The notes beneath the pieces were generated by a model. That model made no database searches. It saw nothing but the letters and a program-made list of their open reading frames with translations, and was not told the origin of the DNA. From an uncultured Prevotella sp. (GTDB taxonomy: Bacteria; Bacteroidota; Bacteroidia; Bacteroidales; Bacteroidaceae), in contig URSZ01000117.1 of the NCBI GenBank assembly GCA_900550635.1, positions 1 to 7,898 on the forward strand: a DNA stretch of 7,898 nt, written 5' to 3'. The position numbers and the translations under genes are program-made. This document shows positions 1-6,563 of this stretch, one piece after another. Position 1 is the first letter of the stretch. The number at the start of each line of letters is the position of its first letter.

Positions 1-231
1 ATATACAAAAAGCACCAGGCCGAAACTTTCGGCGTAATCGAGCATGCGCTGGTCGACGGAAAGACCCAGGTGTCCCGCAAGGATACCTGCAAAAAACACG
101 AAAGCCACGCCGAAACCGATACCCCGCCATTTTACCTTGCTGAAAACGAGGCCCACAGCAGCTATGGCACTGATTACAACCACTGCCTGGAAAGCCGACT
201 GCTCTTTAAAAAGGGAATCCAACCACTCCAT
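1..231 (-). CDS. YidE/AspT-family putative membrane transporter, N-terminal fragment
   Basis: Reading the minus strand from ATG at 231-229 gives 77 codons open to the window edge, so the C-terminal bulk of the gene lies outside. The protein begins MEWLDSLFKEQSAFQAVVVI and has two hydrophobic segments, about residues 13-30 and 38-55, the second containing the stretch FVFFAGILAGHLGLS. The final residues YAESFGLVLFVY resemble the first membrane repeat of the YidE/YbjL/AspT antiporter family (often annotated 'putative transporter'), which in full has two membrane repeats flanking TrkA-C domains. Family membership is by recall of Bacteroidales homologues; the substrate is unknown. The start is supported by the match at residue 1 and by a weak AGGA about 5 nt upstream. 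It is divergent from the tRNA gene, with its own candidate promoter at 268-298. Confidence is good that this is a gene, moderate for the family. Confidence 0.85.
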   Translation of the reverse strand, partial: MEWLDSLFKEQSAFQAVVVISAIAAVGLVFSKVKWRGIGFGVAFVFFAGILAGHLGLSVDQRMLDYAESFGLVLFVY

Positions 232-267
232 AACCGTCCTGACTGAATTGAATATTATTTCACGGCG

Positions 268-298
268 CGAAATTACTACAAGCAACCGAATAGCCAAA
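268..298 (-). promoter_or_regulatory. Candidate Bacteroidetes-type promoter for the transporter gene
   Basis: On the minus strand TTTG (298-295) is followed after 19 nt by TAATTTCG (275-268), one mismatch from the -7 consensus TAnnTTTG. Transcription would start near 261, giving an untranslated leader of about 30 nt before the ATG at 231. The spacing is ideal, but the mismatch in the -7 box keeps this tentative. Confidence 0.45.
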
Positions 299-377
299 AG
301 AAAAACCATTTTATTAGCCGCTGCACGCCTTACAGCCGGCTCGCAAACAAACAAACGGAATCTGTTTGGGGATGATA

Positions 378-409
378 TTTGCTTATCTCGCGGCAAATTC
401 ATACATTTG
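378..409 (+). promoter_or_regulatory. Bacteroidetes-type promoter upstream of tRNA-Arg
   Basis: TTTG (378-381), a 20-nt spacer and TACATTTG (402-409) match the TTTG-N19-21-TAnnTTTG consensus in every defined position. Transcription should start near 415-417 and run toward the tRNA gene at 543, with no other + strand gene between. The -7 box lies inside a small inverted repeat, GCAAAT (393-398) and ATTTGC (405-410). I therefore assign this promoter to the tRNA transcript. Confidence 0.6.
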
Positions 410-416
410 CAGGCGC

Positions 417-542
417 AAATGCCACGCCCGCACAACATTCATTGCCGGAAGAACATCCCGGCCCGGCTTGTTAAGGCAACATACACAACGTTGCGGCACA
501 ATGAGGCCGCCATCTGCGAAGGGCGCGCGGCAAAGTGCACAA
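417..542 (+). other. Gene-free leader between promoter and tRNA-Arg
   Basis: The whole gap between the transporter start and the tRNA (232-542, about 310 bases) holds no convincing gene. Its left half carries two divergent promoters. The right half is GC-rich and would form the 5' leader of the tRNA precursor, about 125 nt long. It contains short pairing segments such as the palindrome CAACGTTG at 487-494 and TTGCC/GGCAA arms around 442-480, but no structure I recognise as a known RNA family. Open frames here run into the tRNA and look like chance. Confidence 0.4.
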
Positions 543-614
543 GGCTCTGTAGTTCAACGGATAGAATAGAAGTTTCCTAAACTTTAGATAGGGGTTCGAT
601 TCCCCTCGGAGCTA
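543..614 (+). tRNA. tRNA-Arg, anticodon CCT
   Basis: A complete cloverleaf folds by hand. The acceptor stem pairs GGCTCTG (543-549) with CGGAGCT (607-613), with G-U pairs, and the discriminator base is A614. The D stem is GTTC/GAAT. The anticodon stem GAAGT/ACTTT encloses the loop TTCCTAA, so the anticodon is CCT and reads the arginine codon AGG. The variable region is short (AGAT). The T stem AGGGG/CCCCT encloses the canonical loop TTCGATT. The 3' CCA is not encoded and must be added enzymatically. An intrinsic terminator follows at once, so this is the last and apparently only tRNA of its transcript. Confidence 0.96.
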
Positions 615-617
615 CAC

Positions 618-650
618 AAAAGCCTTTCCTGTAAAGGGAAAGGCTTTTAT
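618..650 (+). terminator. Intrinsic terminator after tRNA-Arg
   Basis: A perfect 12-bp stem, AAAAGCCTTTCC (618-629) with GGAAAGGCTTTT (637-648), encloses a 7-nt loop and continues into TTTTATTAT. It begins four bases after the tRNA. The A/T-flanked symmetrical stem could also stop transcription arriving on the minus strand. Confidence 0.9.
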
Positions 651-943
651 TATACCACAATCCTGAATGCCGCCACACAACCGGGCCGCCGCAAACCGAG
701 GTTGCAAAAATCCCTTAAAATAAAAGCATTCAGCGGATTTATAAGGCTTTTTATCGGCTTTTTAATATAAAACAACGGTTCAAATTTTCTGAAAACAAAT
801 AATATGGCTACTTTTGCCTGATTATTGTGCAGAGTATGTGACTTATATAAACCGCATATCAAACCCGCAGCCACGGGCATGCCCCGCCTGCAAGGCACTG
901 AAGCGGGACGGCACGCCATAAACACACGACAATCCGAAACACG
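651..943. other. Gene-free region upstream of the envelope operon
   Basis: No gene is supported in these 293 bases. The left part (651-784) is AT-rich and has a direct repeat of the 9-mer GGCTTTTTA at 745-753 and 756-764, one helical turn apart, just upstream of the promoter at 785-816. The right part (about 823-943) would be the untranslated leader of the lipoprotein mRNA, about 120 nt. It can form a weak hairpin, CCCGC (883-887) with GCGGG (903-907), and has the palindrome GGGCATGCCC at 876-885. I recognise no riboswitch core here. A minus-strand open frame across 650-925 has no recognisable product. Confidence 0.5.
785..816 (+). promoter_or_regulatory. Bacteroidetes-type promoter for the lipoprotein-uppS-bamA-ompH unit
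   Basis: TACTTTTG (809-816) matches the -7 consensus TAnnTTTG at all defined positions. TTTT (785-788) lies 20 nt upstream and matches three of the four bases of the -33 TTTG. Transcription would start near 821-824, about 120 nt before the ATG at 944. No other good promoter is visible upstream of the genes from 944 to 7091, so this is the best candidate for the whole run. Confidence 0.6.
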
Positions 944-2293
944 ATGATAAAGAAATCATTCCTCACCCTGGCAACATTACTGCTTGTTACAATGTTTTCC
1001 GGCTGCTCGTCGGACAACGAAATCACATCAGGGCTTACACCCGACTGCGCCATAACGGCAGTAACGATGGGTACACTATATCGCAATTACCAAACCACAC
1101 TTGACGACGGGCGCGACACTTCATACGTAATTACCGTGCCCGGCTCAGCCTTCCCAATGCAAATAGACCAGCTGAAAAACGAAGTGTACAACACCGACTC
1201 GCTGCCACAGGGAACAATGGTCGACAAAATCATATTCTCAACATTTACAACCGACGGCTCGGTGCTGTTGCGCAAGCTCGACGGCAACGATACGCTGTAT
1301 TCAACCAAAGACACCCTTGATTTCACCACTCCGCGCAAATTCACAGTCTACGCGTCCGACGGCTCTGGCAGCCGCGAATACACGGTAAAGGTTAACGTGC
1401 ACCAGGCCGACCCGGAAGCATACACATGGATTGCCGACGGCGGAACAAACGTCGACATTGCAGCCATGAGCGACATGAAAATGCTCGTAGACAACGATAT
1501 GCTGTATCTATGGGGAAAGAAAGACGGAACCACAGTTCTCATGACACGGCAAGACGCGGAAAACACACAGTGGATGTACAGCGAAACGACGGGCGCTGAA
1601 AACATCGACCTCCAAAGCATAACCCGCTTCAACGGAACATTCTTCGCAACATGTACCGACGGACTTATGAAGTCAGCCGACGGAAAGACATGGGAAACGG
1701 TAACGGCAAACATCGTCCCGTTGAACCTTTTCGGCACAAGCGACACGGAAATATTCGCTTCCACGGCCGAAGGCATATACGGCTCGCACGACGGCAGCAC
1801 ATGGACGGCTTGCGAAACCGACGCGCCGGCTTCTCTACTGCCCCAGGCAAGCGTGGTTACAGCCCGCCAGCCGCTTATTACAAACAGCAAAATCGAAAAC
1901 ATCGTAGCCGTAGGATATATCGGCACTACTTCGGTAGTATGGAAAAAAGAGATAGACCTAACAGGCGTGGAGACCAACCCGTGGAGCTACTACCCATACA
2001 CAGAAGAAAATACAAAGAATCTGCCCTACCTGCAGGGGTTGAGCATGATAAAGTACGAAAACAACCTTTATGCTGCCGGAATACGTGACGGCAAAGTGGA
2101 AATATACGAAAGTGTGGACGGCGCACGCACATGGGCCGTGCCCGACGGAAAGACTATACTGCCCGCCAACATCGGCCTGCCGACAGAGATAAAACTCGCC
2201 ACCGGAAAAGAAAATACTATCTGGCTGGTATGTGCCGGCACGGGACAAATGTGGCGGGGATACCTGAACAGACTTAAAACTGACAACAACTAA
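944..2293 (+). CDS. Putative surface-exposed lipoprotein, DUF6242-like, Ig-like domain plus beta-propeller
   Basis: The 449-residue protein starts with a lipoprotein signal peptide: Lys3-Lys4, a hydrophobic core and the lipobox FSGC, with lipidated Cys21. The residues after the cysteine, SSDNE, are acidic like the lipoprotein export signals that send Bacteroidota lipoproteins to the cell surface. Residues about 35-155 look like an Ig- or cadherin-like beta-sandwich, ending in FTVYASDGSGSREYTVKV. The rest (about 160-440) is beta-rich with three Asp-box motifs: SADGKTW (244-250), SHDGSTW (281-287) and SVDGARTW (390-397). Asp-boxes mark beta-propellers of the sialidase/BNR type, but I see no sialidase catalytic set. 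I recall this architecture as DUF6242 from Bacteroidales; the function is not established. It heads the operon, 12 nt before the DUF6089 gene. A role at the outer membrane is inferred from signal and neighbours. No Shine-Dalgarno is seen. Confidence 0.88.
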   Translation: MIKKSFLTLATLLLVTMFSGCSSDNEITSGLTPDCAITAVTMGTLYRNYQTTLDDGRDTSYVITVPGSAFPMQIDQLKNEVYNTDSLPQGTMVDKIIFSTFTTDGSVLLRKLDGNDTLYSTKDTLDFTTPRKFTVYASDGSGSREYTVKVNVHQADPEAYTWIADGGTNVDIAAMSDMKMLVDNDMLYLWGKKDGTTVLMTRQDAENTQWMYSETTGAENIDLQSITRFNGTFFATCTDGLMKSADGKTWETVTANIVPLNLFGTSDTEIFASTAEGIYGSHDGSTWTACETDAPASLLPQASVVTARQPLITNSKIENIVAVGYIGTTSVVWKKEIDLTGVETNPWSYYPYTEENTKNLPYLQGLSMIKYENNLYAAGIRDGKVEIYESVDGARTWAVPDGKTILPANIGLPTEIKLATGKENTIWLVCAGTGQMWRGYLNRLKTDNN

Positions 2294-2305
2294 AAACGCA
2301 AGCAA

Positions 2306-3001
2306 ATGAAAATCCGCGCCGTGACGCTATGCCTCATGCTCTTCACCGCAACAGCGGCCTGGGCGCAGGACGACGTGGATTACAACTTCGAGATAGGCGT
2401 TACGGCAGGAACGAGTTTCTACAACGGCGACCTGAACCATAAATTCTTCGGGCAGCCGGGCTTTGCCGGAGGAATAACAGGGCGATGGCTGATAAACCCT
2501 TACATGGCCGTTAAAGGAACATTAGGCTACAACGGAATAAAAGGTTCTACCGATAACGTGAACGATTATTTTCCGCCTAACCCGGACTCACCGGCTACGT
2601 CGACCGAAAAACGCAAGTACGACCTGAACGACGGAATAATAGACCTGAGCGTTACCTATGAATACAACTTCTGGCCTTACGGCCTGCACCATGGCTACCA
2701 AGGCCGGCAACGCATAACGCCATACGCACAAATCGGCATAGGCGGGGCATACGGAAAGGCAGGGAAGGCATTCACGTTCCAGGTACCGGTGGGCGTGGGT
2801 GTGAAATACAAACTAAAGCCGCGTCTGAACATAGGCCTCGATTTCCTGTACCACTTTACACTGTCGGACGGGCTCGACGGATTCAAAAACCCGCACGCCA
2901 TATCAAGCTCCGGATTCAAGAACAAAGACCATTACTGTACCACGCTGCTGTACATAACTTACGAGTTCTCTCCCAAATGCGTGGAATGCAACAAAGACTG
3001 A
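2306..3001 (+). CDS. DUF6089-type small outer-membrane beta-barrel protein
   Basis: The 231-residue protein has a Sec signal peptide with a likely cut after AWA (residue 20). The mature part alternates aromatic and glycine-rich strands, for example EIGVTAGTSFYNGDLN (29-44), YEYNFWPYG (118-126), ITPYAQIGIGGAYG (137-150) and FQVPVGVGVKYKLKPRLNIG (158-177). This resembles the DUF6089 family of Bacteroidota, thought to be a porin-like barrel of about eight strands. The last strand (LLYITYEF) is followed by a tail with a CVEC pair at 225-228, likely periplasmic. It lies 12 nt after the lipoprotein gene and 28 nt before uppS, so co-transcription is nearly certain. In related genomes this family is, as I recall, regularly placed before uppS and bamA, suggesting a conserved role in outer-membrane assembly; the function is unknown. 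Confidence 0.87.
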   Translation: MKIRAVTLCLMLFTATAAWAQDDVDYNFEIGVTAGTSFYNGDLNHKFFGQPGFAGGITGRWLINPYMAVKGTLGYNGIKGSTDNVNDYFPPNPDSPATSTEKRKYDLNDGIIDLSVTYEYNFWPYGLHHGYQGRQRITPYAQIGIGGAYGKAGKAFTFQVPVGVGVKYKLKPRLNIGLDFLYHFTLSDGLDGFKNPHAISSSGFKNKDHYCTTLLYITYEFSPKCVECNKD

Positions 3002-3029
3002 TACCGCACCAAAGGCACAACATAAAATA

Positions 3030-3776
3030 ATGAACGATACTGAACTGAACATGCAGAGGATTCCGCGCCACATCGCCATAATAATGGACGGCAACGGACG
3101 CTGGGCCACAAAACGCGGCCTGCCAAGAAGCGCAGGACATAAAGAAGGCGTGGAAACAGTTAAACGTATTACGGAAGAAGCCGTTCGCCTCGGTGTTGAA
3201 TACTTGACGCTATACACTTTCTCTACTGAGAACTGGAATCGCCCGAGCGACGAAATAGCAGCACTCATGGCGCTTATTCTCGATTCGCTGGAAGAGGAAA
3301 TATTCATGGCCAACAATGTGCGTTTTCGCGTTATCGGCGACAGGAGCAAACTCCCTTCGGTGGTAAACAACAAACTTGCCGAATGCGAACGCAACACGGC
3401 CGGCAACTCAAAAATGACAATGATTGTAGCTTTAAGTTATTCGGCCAGGTGGGAAATAACAGAAGCTGCAAAGCAGATAGCAAGCAAAGCCGTACAAGGC
3501 AAGCTCGACATATCCCAAATAAGCGAAGACACAGTGAGCGAATGCTTGACAACATCGTTCATGCCCGACCCGGAACTGCTTATCCGCACAGGTGGGGAGT
3601 TCCGGCTGAGCAATTACCTTTTATGGCAATGCGCTTACACGGAACTGTACTTCTGCGACACATACTGGCCCGACTTCAGCGAAAAGGACTTCCAACAGGC
3701 TATAATATCATACCAGTCAAGGCAACGCAGGTTCGGAAAAACAGAAGAACAGGCCGAAGCAGAAAACGCAAAGTAA
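3030..3776 (+). CDS. uppS: Undecaprenyl diphosphate synthase (cis-isoprenyl transferase)
   Basis: This cytoplasmic enzyme condenses farnesyl diphosphate with eight isopentenyl diphosphates in cis to give the C55 carrier lipid used for peptidoglycan and surface polysaccharides. The 248 residues match the usual family length. Visible signatures are HIAIIMDGNGRWA (14-26), with the Mg-binding aspartate at 20 and the pyrophosphate-binding GNGRW; AGHKEG (35-40); TLYTFSTENWNRP (60-72); and RTGGEFRLSNYLLWQ (186-200), with the conserved arginines that bind isopentenyl diphosphate. RTGGE in place of the enterobacterial RTSGE is, as I recall, normal for Bacteroidota. WPDF follows at 213-216. The chosen ATG leaves ten residues before the core; the ATG at codon 8 (3051) is an alternative start. 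The last residues (about 238-248) are a charged, probably disordered tail. The gene sits between the DUF6089 gene and bamA. Confidence 0.98.
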   Translation: MNDTELNMQRIPRHIAIIMDGNGRWATKRGLPRSAGHKEGVETVKRITEEAVRLGVEYLTLYTFSTENWNRPSDEIAALMALILDSLEEEIFMANNVRFRVIGDRSKLPSVVNNKLAECERNTAGNSKMTMIVALSYSARWEITEAAKQIASKAVQGKLDISQISEDTVSECLTTSFMPDPELLIRTGGEFRLSNYLLWQCAYTELYFCDTYWPDFSEKDFQQAIISYQSRQRRFGKTEEQAEAENAK

Positions 3777-3808
3777 AATCCTTGCGAGAACACACATTAT
3801 AATATATA

Positions 3809-3859
3809 ATGATAACGGCCAAAGATAAAATCGTTAAGCCGTATCGCCACGAAACATGA
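3809..3859 (+). CDS. Possible 16-codon leader ORF overlapping the bamA start
   Basis: In the 79-nt gap between uppS and bamA an ATG at 3809 opens a short frame encoding MITAKDKIVKPYRHET. Its TGA (3857-3859) overlaps the first bamA ATG (3856-3858) as ATGA. The arrangement is the classic one for translational coupling. The segment before it is very AT-rich (TTATAATATATAATG), favouring ribosome access. The peptide resembles no family I know. A short open frame of this size is common by chance, so this is a candidate only. Confidence 0.2.
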   Translation: MITAKDKIVKPYRHET

Positions 3860-6486
3860 TGAAAAGGAAAAACAAGATAGAATACCTCGTTCTTACCGCG
3901 CTAATGATTATCCTGGGAACCCAGAAAACACTTGCGCAAAGCGACAGCGTAATAGTAAAGCCCGACATCGTATATTCCACCGACAGGAAAACCTACTTGC
4001 TCGGCGGTTTCGTTGTCGACGGTATAAAAGGTTACGACGACGAAGTGCTTCGCAACATCTCCGGCCTCGAAGTAGGGCAGGCAATCACAGTGCCGGGCGA
4101 CGACATCTCCCGCGTGTTGCACCGCTACTGGGACCAGAAAATCTTCAGCGACGTAACCATCGCGGCCGACAGCATTGTGGGGCACAAGATATACCTTCAC
4201 ATAACTCTTGCCGCGCGCCCCAAGATTTCAACAATCTCCTACCACGGAGTAAAGAAATCGGAACGCGAGGATATAGAGGAAAGGCTCGGCCTGAGAAGCG
4301 GAAGCCAGATTTCGCCCGACATCGTCGACCGTGCAAAAATCATAATAAAGCGTTACTTCGAAGAAAAGGGATATAAAAACGCAATTATCGAAATCGTTCA
4401 GAAAGACGACGTATCGGCAACGAACCAGGTTATCGTCGACGTGAACATCGACAAGAACGAAAAGATAAAAGTAAAACACATCTACTTCACCGGCGTAAAG
4501 AAAGAATACGTCAAGAAACTCAAACGCGCGATGAAGAAGACGCACGAGGTAAACAAGCTGTACAACCTTTTCAAAAGCAAAAAGTTCCTTCCCGAAGAGT
4601 ATGAAAAGGACAAAGGCCTGATAATCGACAAATACAACGAATGGGGCTACCGCGACGCTATTATAAACACCGACAGCGTTGTGCCATACGACGAAAAGCA
4701 CGTAGACATATACATCAACATCGACGAAGGCAACAAGTACTACCTCCGCAATGTAGAATGGGTGGGTAACTCCGTTTACAGTTCCGAATCGCTCGCGCAA
4801 GCACTGAAGATGAAACGTGGCGACGTATACAACCAGAAATTCCTGAACAAGCGCCTCGTAGAAGACGAAGACGCCATAGGCAACCAATACTACAACAATG
4901 GTTATGTGTTCTATAACCTCAACCCCGTTGAAGTAAACATCGACGGCGACTCCGTAGACCTCGAGATGAGAATCTACGAAGGGCAGCAGGCCACACTCAA
5001 CAACATACGTATCAGCGGCAACACGCGCGTTTACGAAAACGTGATACGGCGCGAGCTGCGCACGAAGCCCGGCGACCTTTTCAAGAAGGACGCAATCATG
5101 CGTTCTATCCGCGAACTGGCCAACATGCAGTTCTTCGACCCGGAAAAAATAGAGCCCGACATCAAACCCGACCAGGAAAACGGAACCGTCGACATCAACT
5201 ACAAACTCGAGCCTAAGGCAAGCGACCAGGTTCAGCTGTCATTCGGATGGGGACAGACCGGTATAGTGGGAACAGTGGGACTGAAATTCACGAACTTCTC
5301 AATGCAGAACCTGTTCAGCAGCAAGAACCGCCGCGCGCTGTTCCCGCAAGGCGACGGACAGCAACTCTCGCTCAACGCACAGACCAACGCCAAGTACTAC
5401 CAAAGTTACTCGTTCAACTTCCTCGACCCGTGGTTCGGAGGCAAACGCCCCAACCAGCTGTCGTTCTCCATTTTCTACTCCAAGCAAACCGACGTAAACA
5501 GCGATTACTACAACAGTTCCTACTACAACAGCTACAACCAGTACCTTTACGGCTACGGAATGTCGGACTACTACAACGGTTACTACAACTACTACGACCC
5601 CGACACATACGTAAAGATATTCGGCGTTTCGCTGGGATGGGGAACGCGCCTGCGCTGGCCCGACGACTTCTTCTCGCTCATGCTCGAGGCCACATACATG
5701 CGCTACATGCTCAAGTCGTGGAACTATTTCATCATCAGCGACGGTAACTGCAACAACTTCAACATAGGCGTTACCATAAACCGCAGTTCTATAGACAACA
5801 ACATCTTCCCGCGCAGCGGTTCGGAATTCACATTCTCCGTATCGGCCACGCCGCCCTACTCGCTTTGGGACGGCAAGGACTACTCAAAACTGGCGCACGA
5901 CTACCGTGCCGCAAGCTACCAAAAGGAAATGCAGGAGAAATACCGCTGGGTGGAATACCACAAATGGAAACTCAAGTTCCGCTCCTACACCGCACTTAGC
6001 GGAAAGACCAAATGCCCCGTGCTGATGACCCGCACCGACTTCGGACTCCTGGGACATTACAACAAGCACAAGAAATCGCCTTTCGAAACATTCTACGTGG
6101 GCGGCGACGGTATGTCGGGATACTCCTCAGGATACGCCACCGAGACAATCGGCCTGCGCGGTTACGAAAACGGCTGCCTCACTCCATCGCTCAACTATGA
6201 GGGCTACGCATATTCGCGCCTCACGCTCGAGCTGCGCTACCCGCTCATGCTCAAAGGCTCCACAAACATCTACGCCCTGGCCTTTGCCGAAGGCGGCAAC
6301 GCATGGAACGACATAAAGAAGTTCAACCCCTTCGACATGAAACGCTCTGCCGGAGTAGGTGTGCGCGTGTTCCTCCCGATGATAGGCCTCATGGGTCTCG
6401 ACTGGGCATACGGTTTCGACAAGGTGTTCGGAACGAAGAAAAACAGCGGCTCGCACATACACTTCATCATAGGACAGGAATTCTGA
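3856..6486 (+). CDS. bamA: Outer-membrane protein assembly factor BamA (Omp85)
   Basis: BamA is the outer-membrane insertase that folds beta-barrel proteins delivered through the periplasm. The 876 residues start with a signal peptide cut near LAQ (26-28). Five POTRA domains can be traced at about 50-121, 124-205, 206-293, 297-381 and 382-456; the fifth begins NNIRISGNTRVYENVIRREL. The Omp85 barrel spans about 457-876 and contains the loop-6 motif as LRGY (767-770, Arg768 being the conserved arginine of the family's (V/I)RGF). It ends in the aromatic C-terminus IIGQEF expected of an outer-membrane barrel. It is somewhat longer than E. coli BamA (about 810). Part of the excess is a tyrosine/asparagine-rich segment at 551-585 in the first third of the barrel, probably a loop. 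Two ATGs in tandem (3856, 3859) leave the exact start ambiguous by one codon. It is followed by a Skp chaperone gene, its functional partner. Confidence 0.98.
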   Translation: MMKRKNKIEYLVLTALMIILGTQKTLAQSDSVIVKPDIVYSTDRKTYLLGGFVVDGIKGYDDEVLRNISGLEVGQAITVPGDDISRVLHRYWDQKIFSDVTIAADSIVGHKIYLHITLAARPKISTISYHGVKKSEREDIEERLGLRSGSQISPDIVDRAKIIIKRYFEEKGYKNAIIEIVQKDDVSATNQVIVDVNIDKNEKIKVKHIYFTGVKKEYVKKLKRAMKKTHEVNKLYNLFKSKKFLPEEYEKDKGLIIDKYNEWGYRDAIINTDSVVPYDEKHVDIYINIDEGNKYYLRNVEWVGNSVYSSESLAQALKMKRGDVYNQKFLNKRLVEDEDAIGNQYYNNGYVFYNLNPVEVNIDGDSVDLEMRIYEGQQATLNNIRISGNTRVYENVIRRELRTKPGDLFKKDAIMRSIRELANMQFFDPEKIEPDIKPDQENGTVDINYKLEPKASDQVQLSFGWGQTGIVGTVGLKFTNFSMQNLFSSKNRRALFPQGDGQQLSLNAQTNAKYYQSYSFNFLDPWFGGKRPNQLSFSIFYSKQTDVNSDYYNSSYYNSYNQYLYGYGMSDYYNGYYNYYDPDTYVKIFGVSLGWGTRLRWPDDFFSLMLEATYMRYMLKSWNYFIISDGNCNNFNIGVTINRSSIDNNIFPRSGSEFTFSVSATPPYSLWDGKDYSKLAHDYRAASYQKEMQEKYRWVEYHKWKLKFRSYTALSGKTKCPVLMTRTDFGLLGHYNKHKKSPFETFYVGGDGMSGYSSGYATETIGLRGYENGCLTPSLNYEGYAYSRLTLELRYPLMLKGSTNIYALAFAEGGNAWNDIKKFNPFDMKRSAGVGVRVFLPMIGLMGLDWAYGFDKVFGTKKNSGSHIHFIIGQEF

Positions 6487-6490
6487 TACC

Positions 6491-6522
6491 CCTGCCTTCG
6501 GCCTGAAAGCCCGGCCGGCAGG
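6491..6522 (+). repeat. GC-rich hairpin between bamA and the first ompH
   Basis: CCTGCC (6491-6496) pairs with GGCAGG (6517-6522), and after a 3-nt bulge GGCC (6500-6503) pairs with GGCC (6513-6516), leaving a 9-nt loop. It starts four bases after the bamA stop codon and has no T-run after it, so it is not an intrinsic terminator. A 3'-end stabiliser or mRNA processing site for bamA is possible. Confidence 0.55.
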
Positions 6523-6563
6523 ACAGCAACACACATAAGCAAACCCAAAAAACAAATACTATT

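Noticed and set aside
44..580. Open frames on the + strand at 44-580 and 366-569
   Set aside because: They lie antisense to the transporter gene and run into the tRNA; the proteins are Arg/Pro/His-rich with no recognisable domain, as expected of chance frames.
543..614. tRNA-Arg as an integration site for a mobile element
   Set aside because: No integrase gene and no second copy of the tRNA 3' end are visible within the window.
650..925. Minus-strand open frame of 91 codons in the gene-free region
   Set aside because: It overlaps the operon promoter and leader, shows no family resemblance and has no plausible promoter or start context.
823..943. Possible riboswitch in the leader of the lipoprotein gene
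   Set aside because: The leader is about 120 nt with weak pairing, but I find no conserved core of TPP, cobalamin, SAM or similar classes, and the downstream genes are not metabolic targets of those ligands.
1348..1977. Long minus-strand frame of 209 codons inside the lipoprotein gene
   Set aside because: It is the antisense shadow of a well-supported gene; its composition (Ser/Val/Phe-rich) mirrors the sense codons.
4228..4887. Long minus-strand frame of 219 codons inside bamA
   Set aside because: It is antisense to the POTRA domains; the Val/Phe/Tyr-rich protein is the reverse image of Lys/Asp/Asn codons, not a membrane protein.
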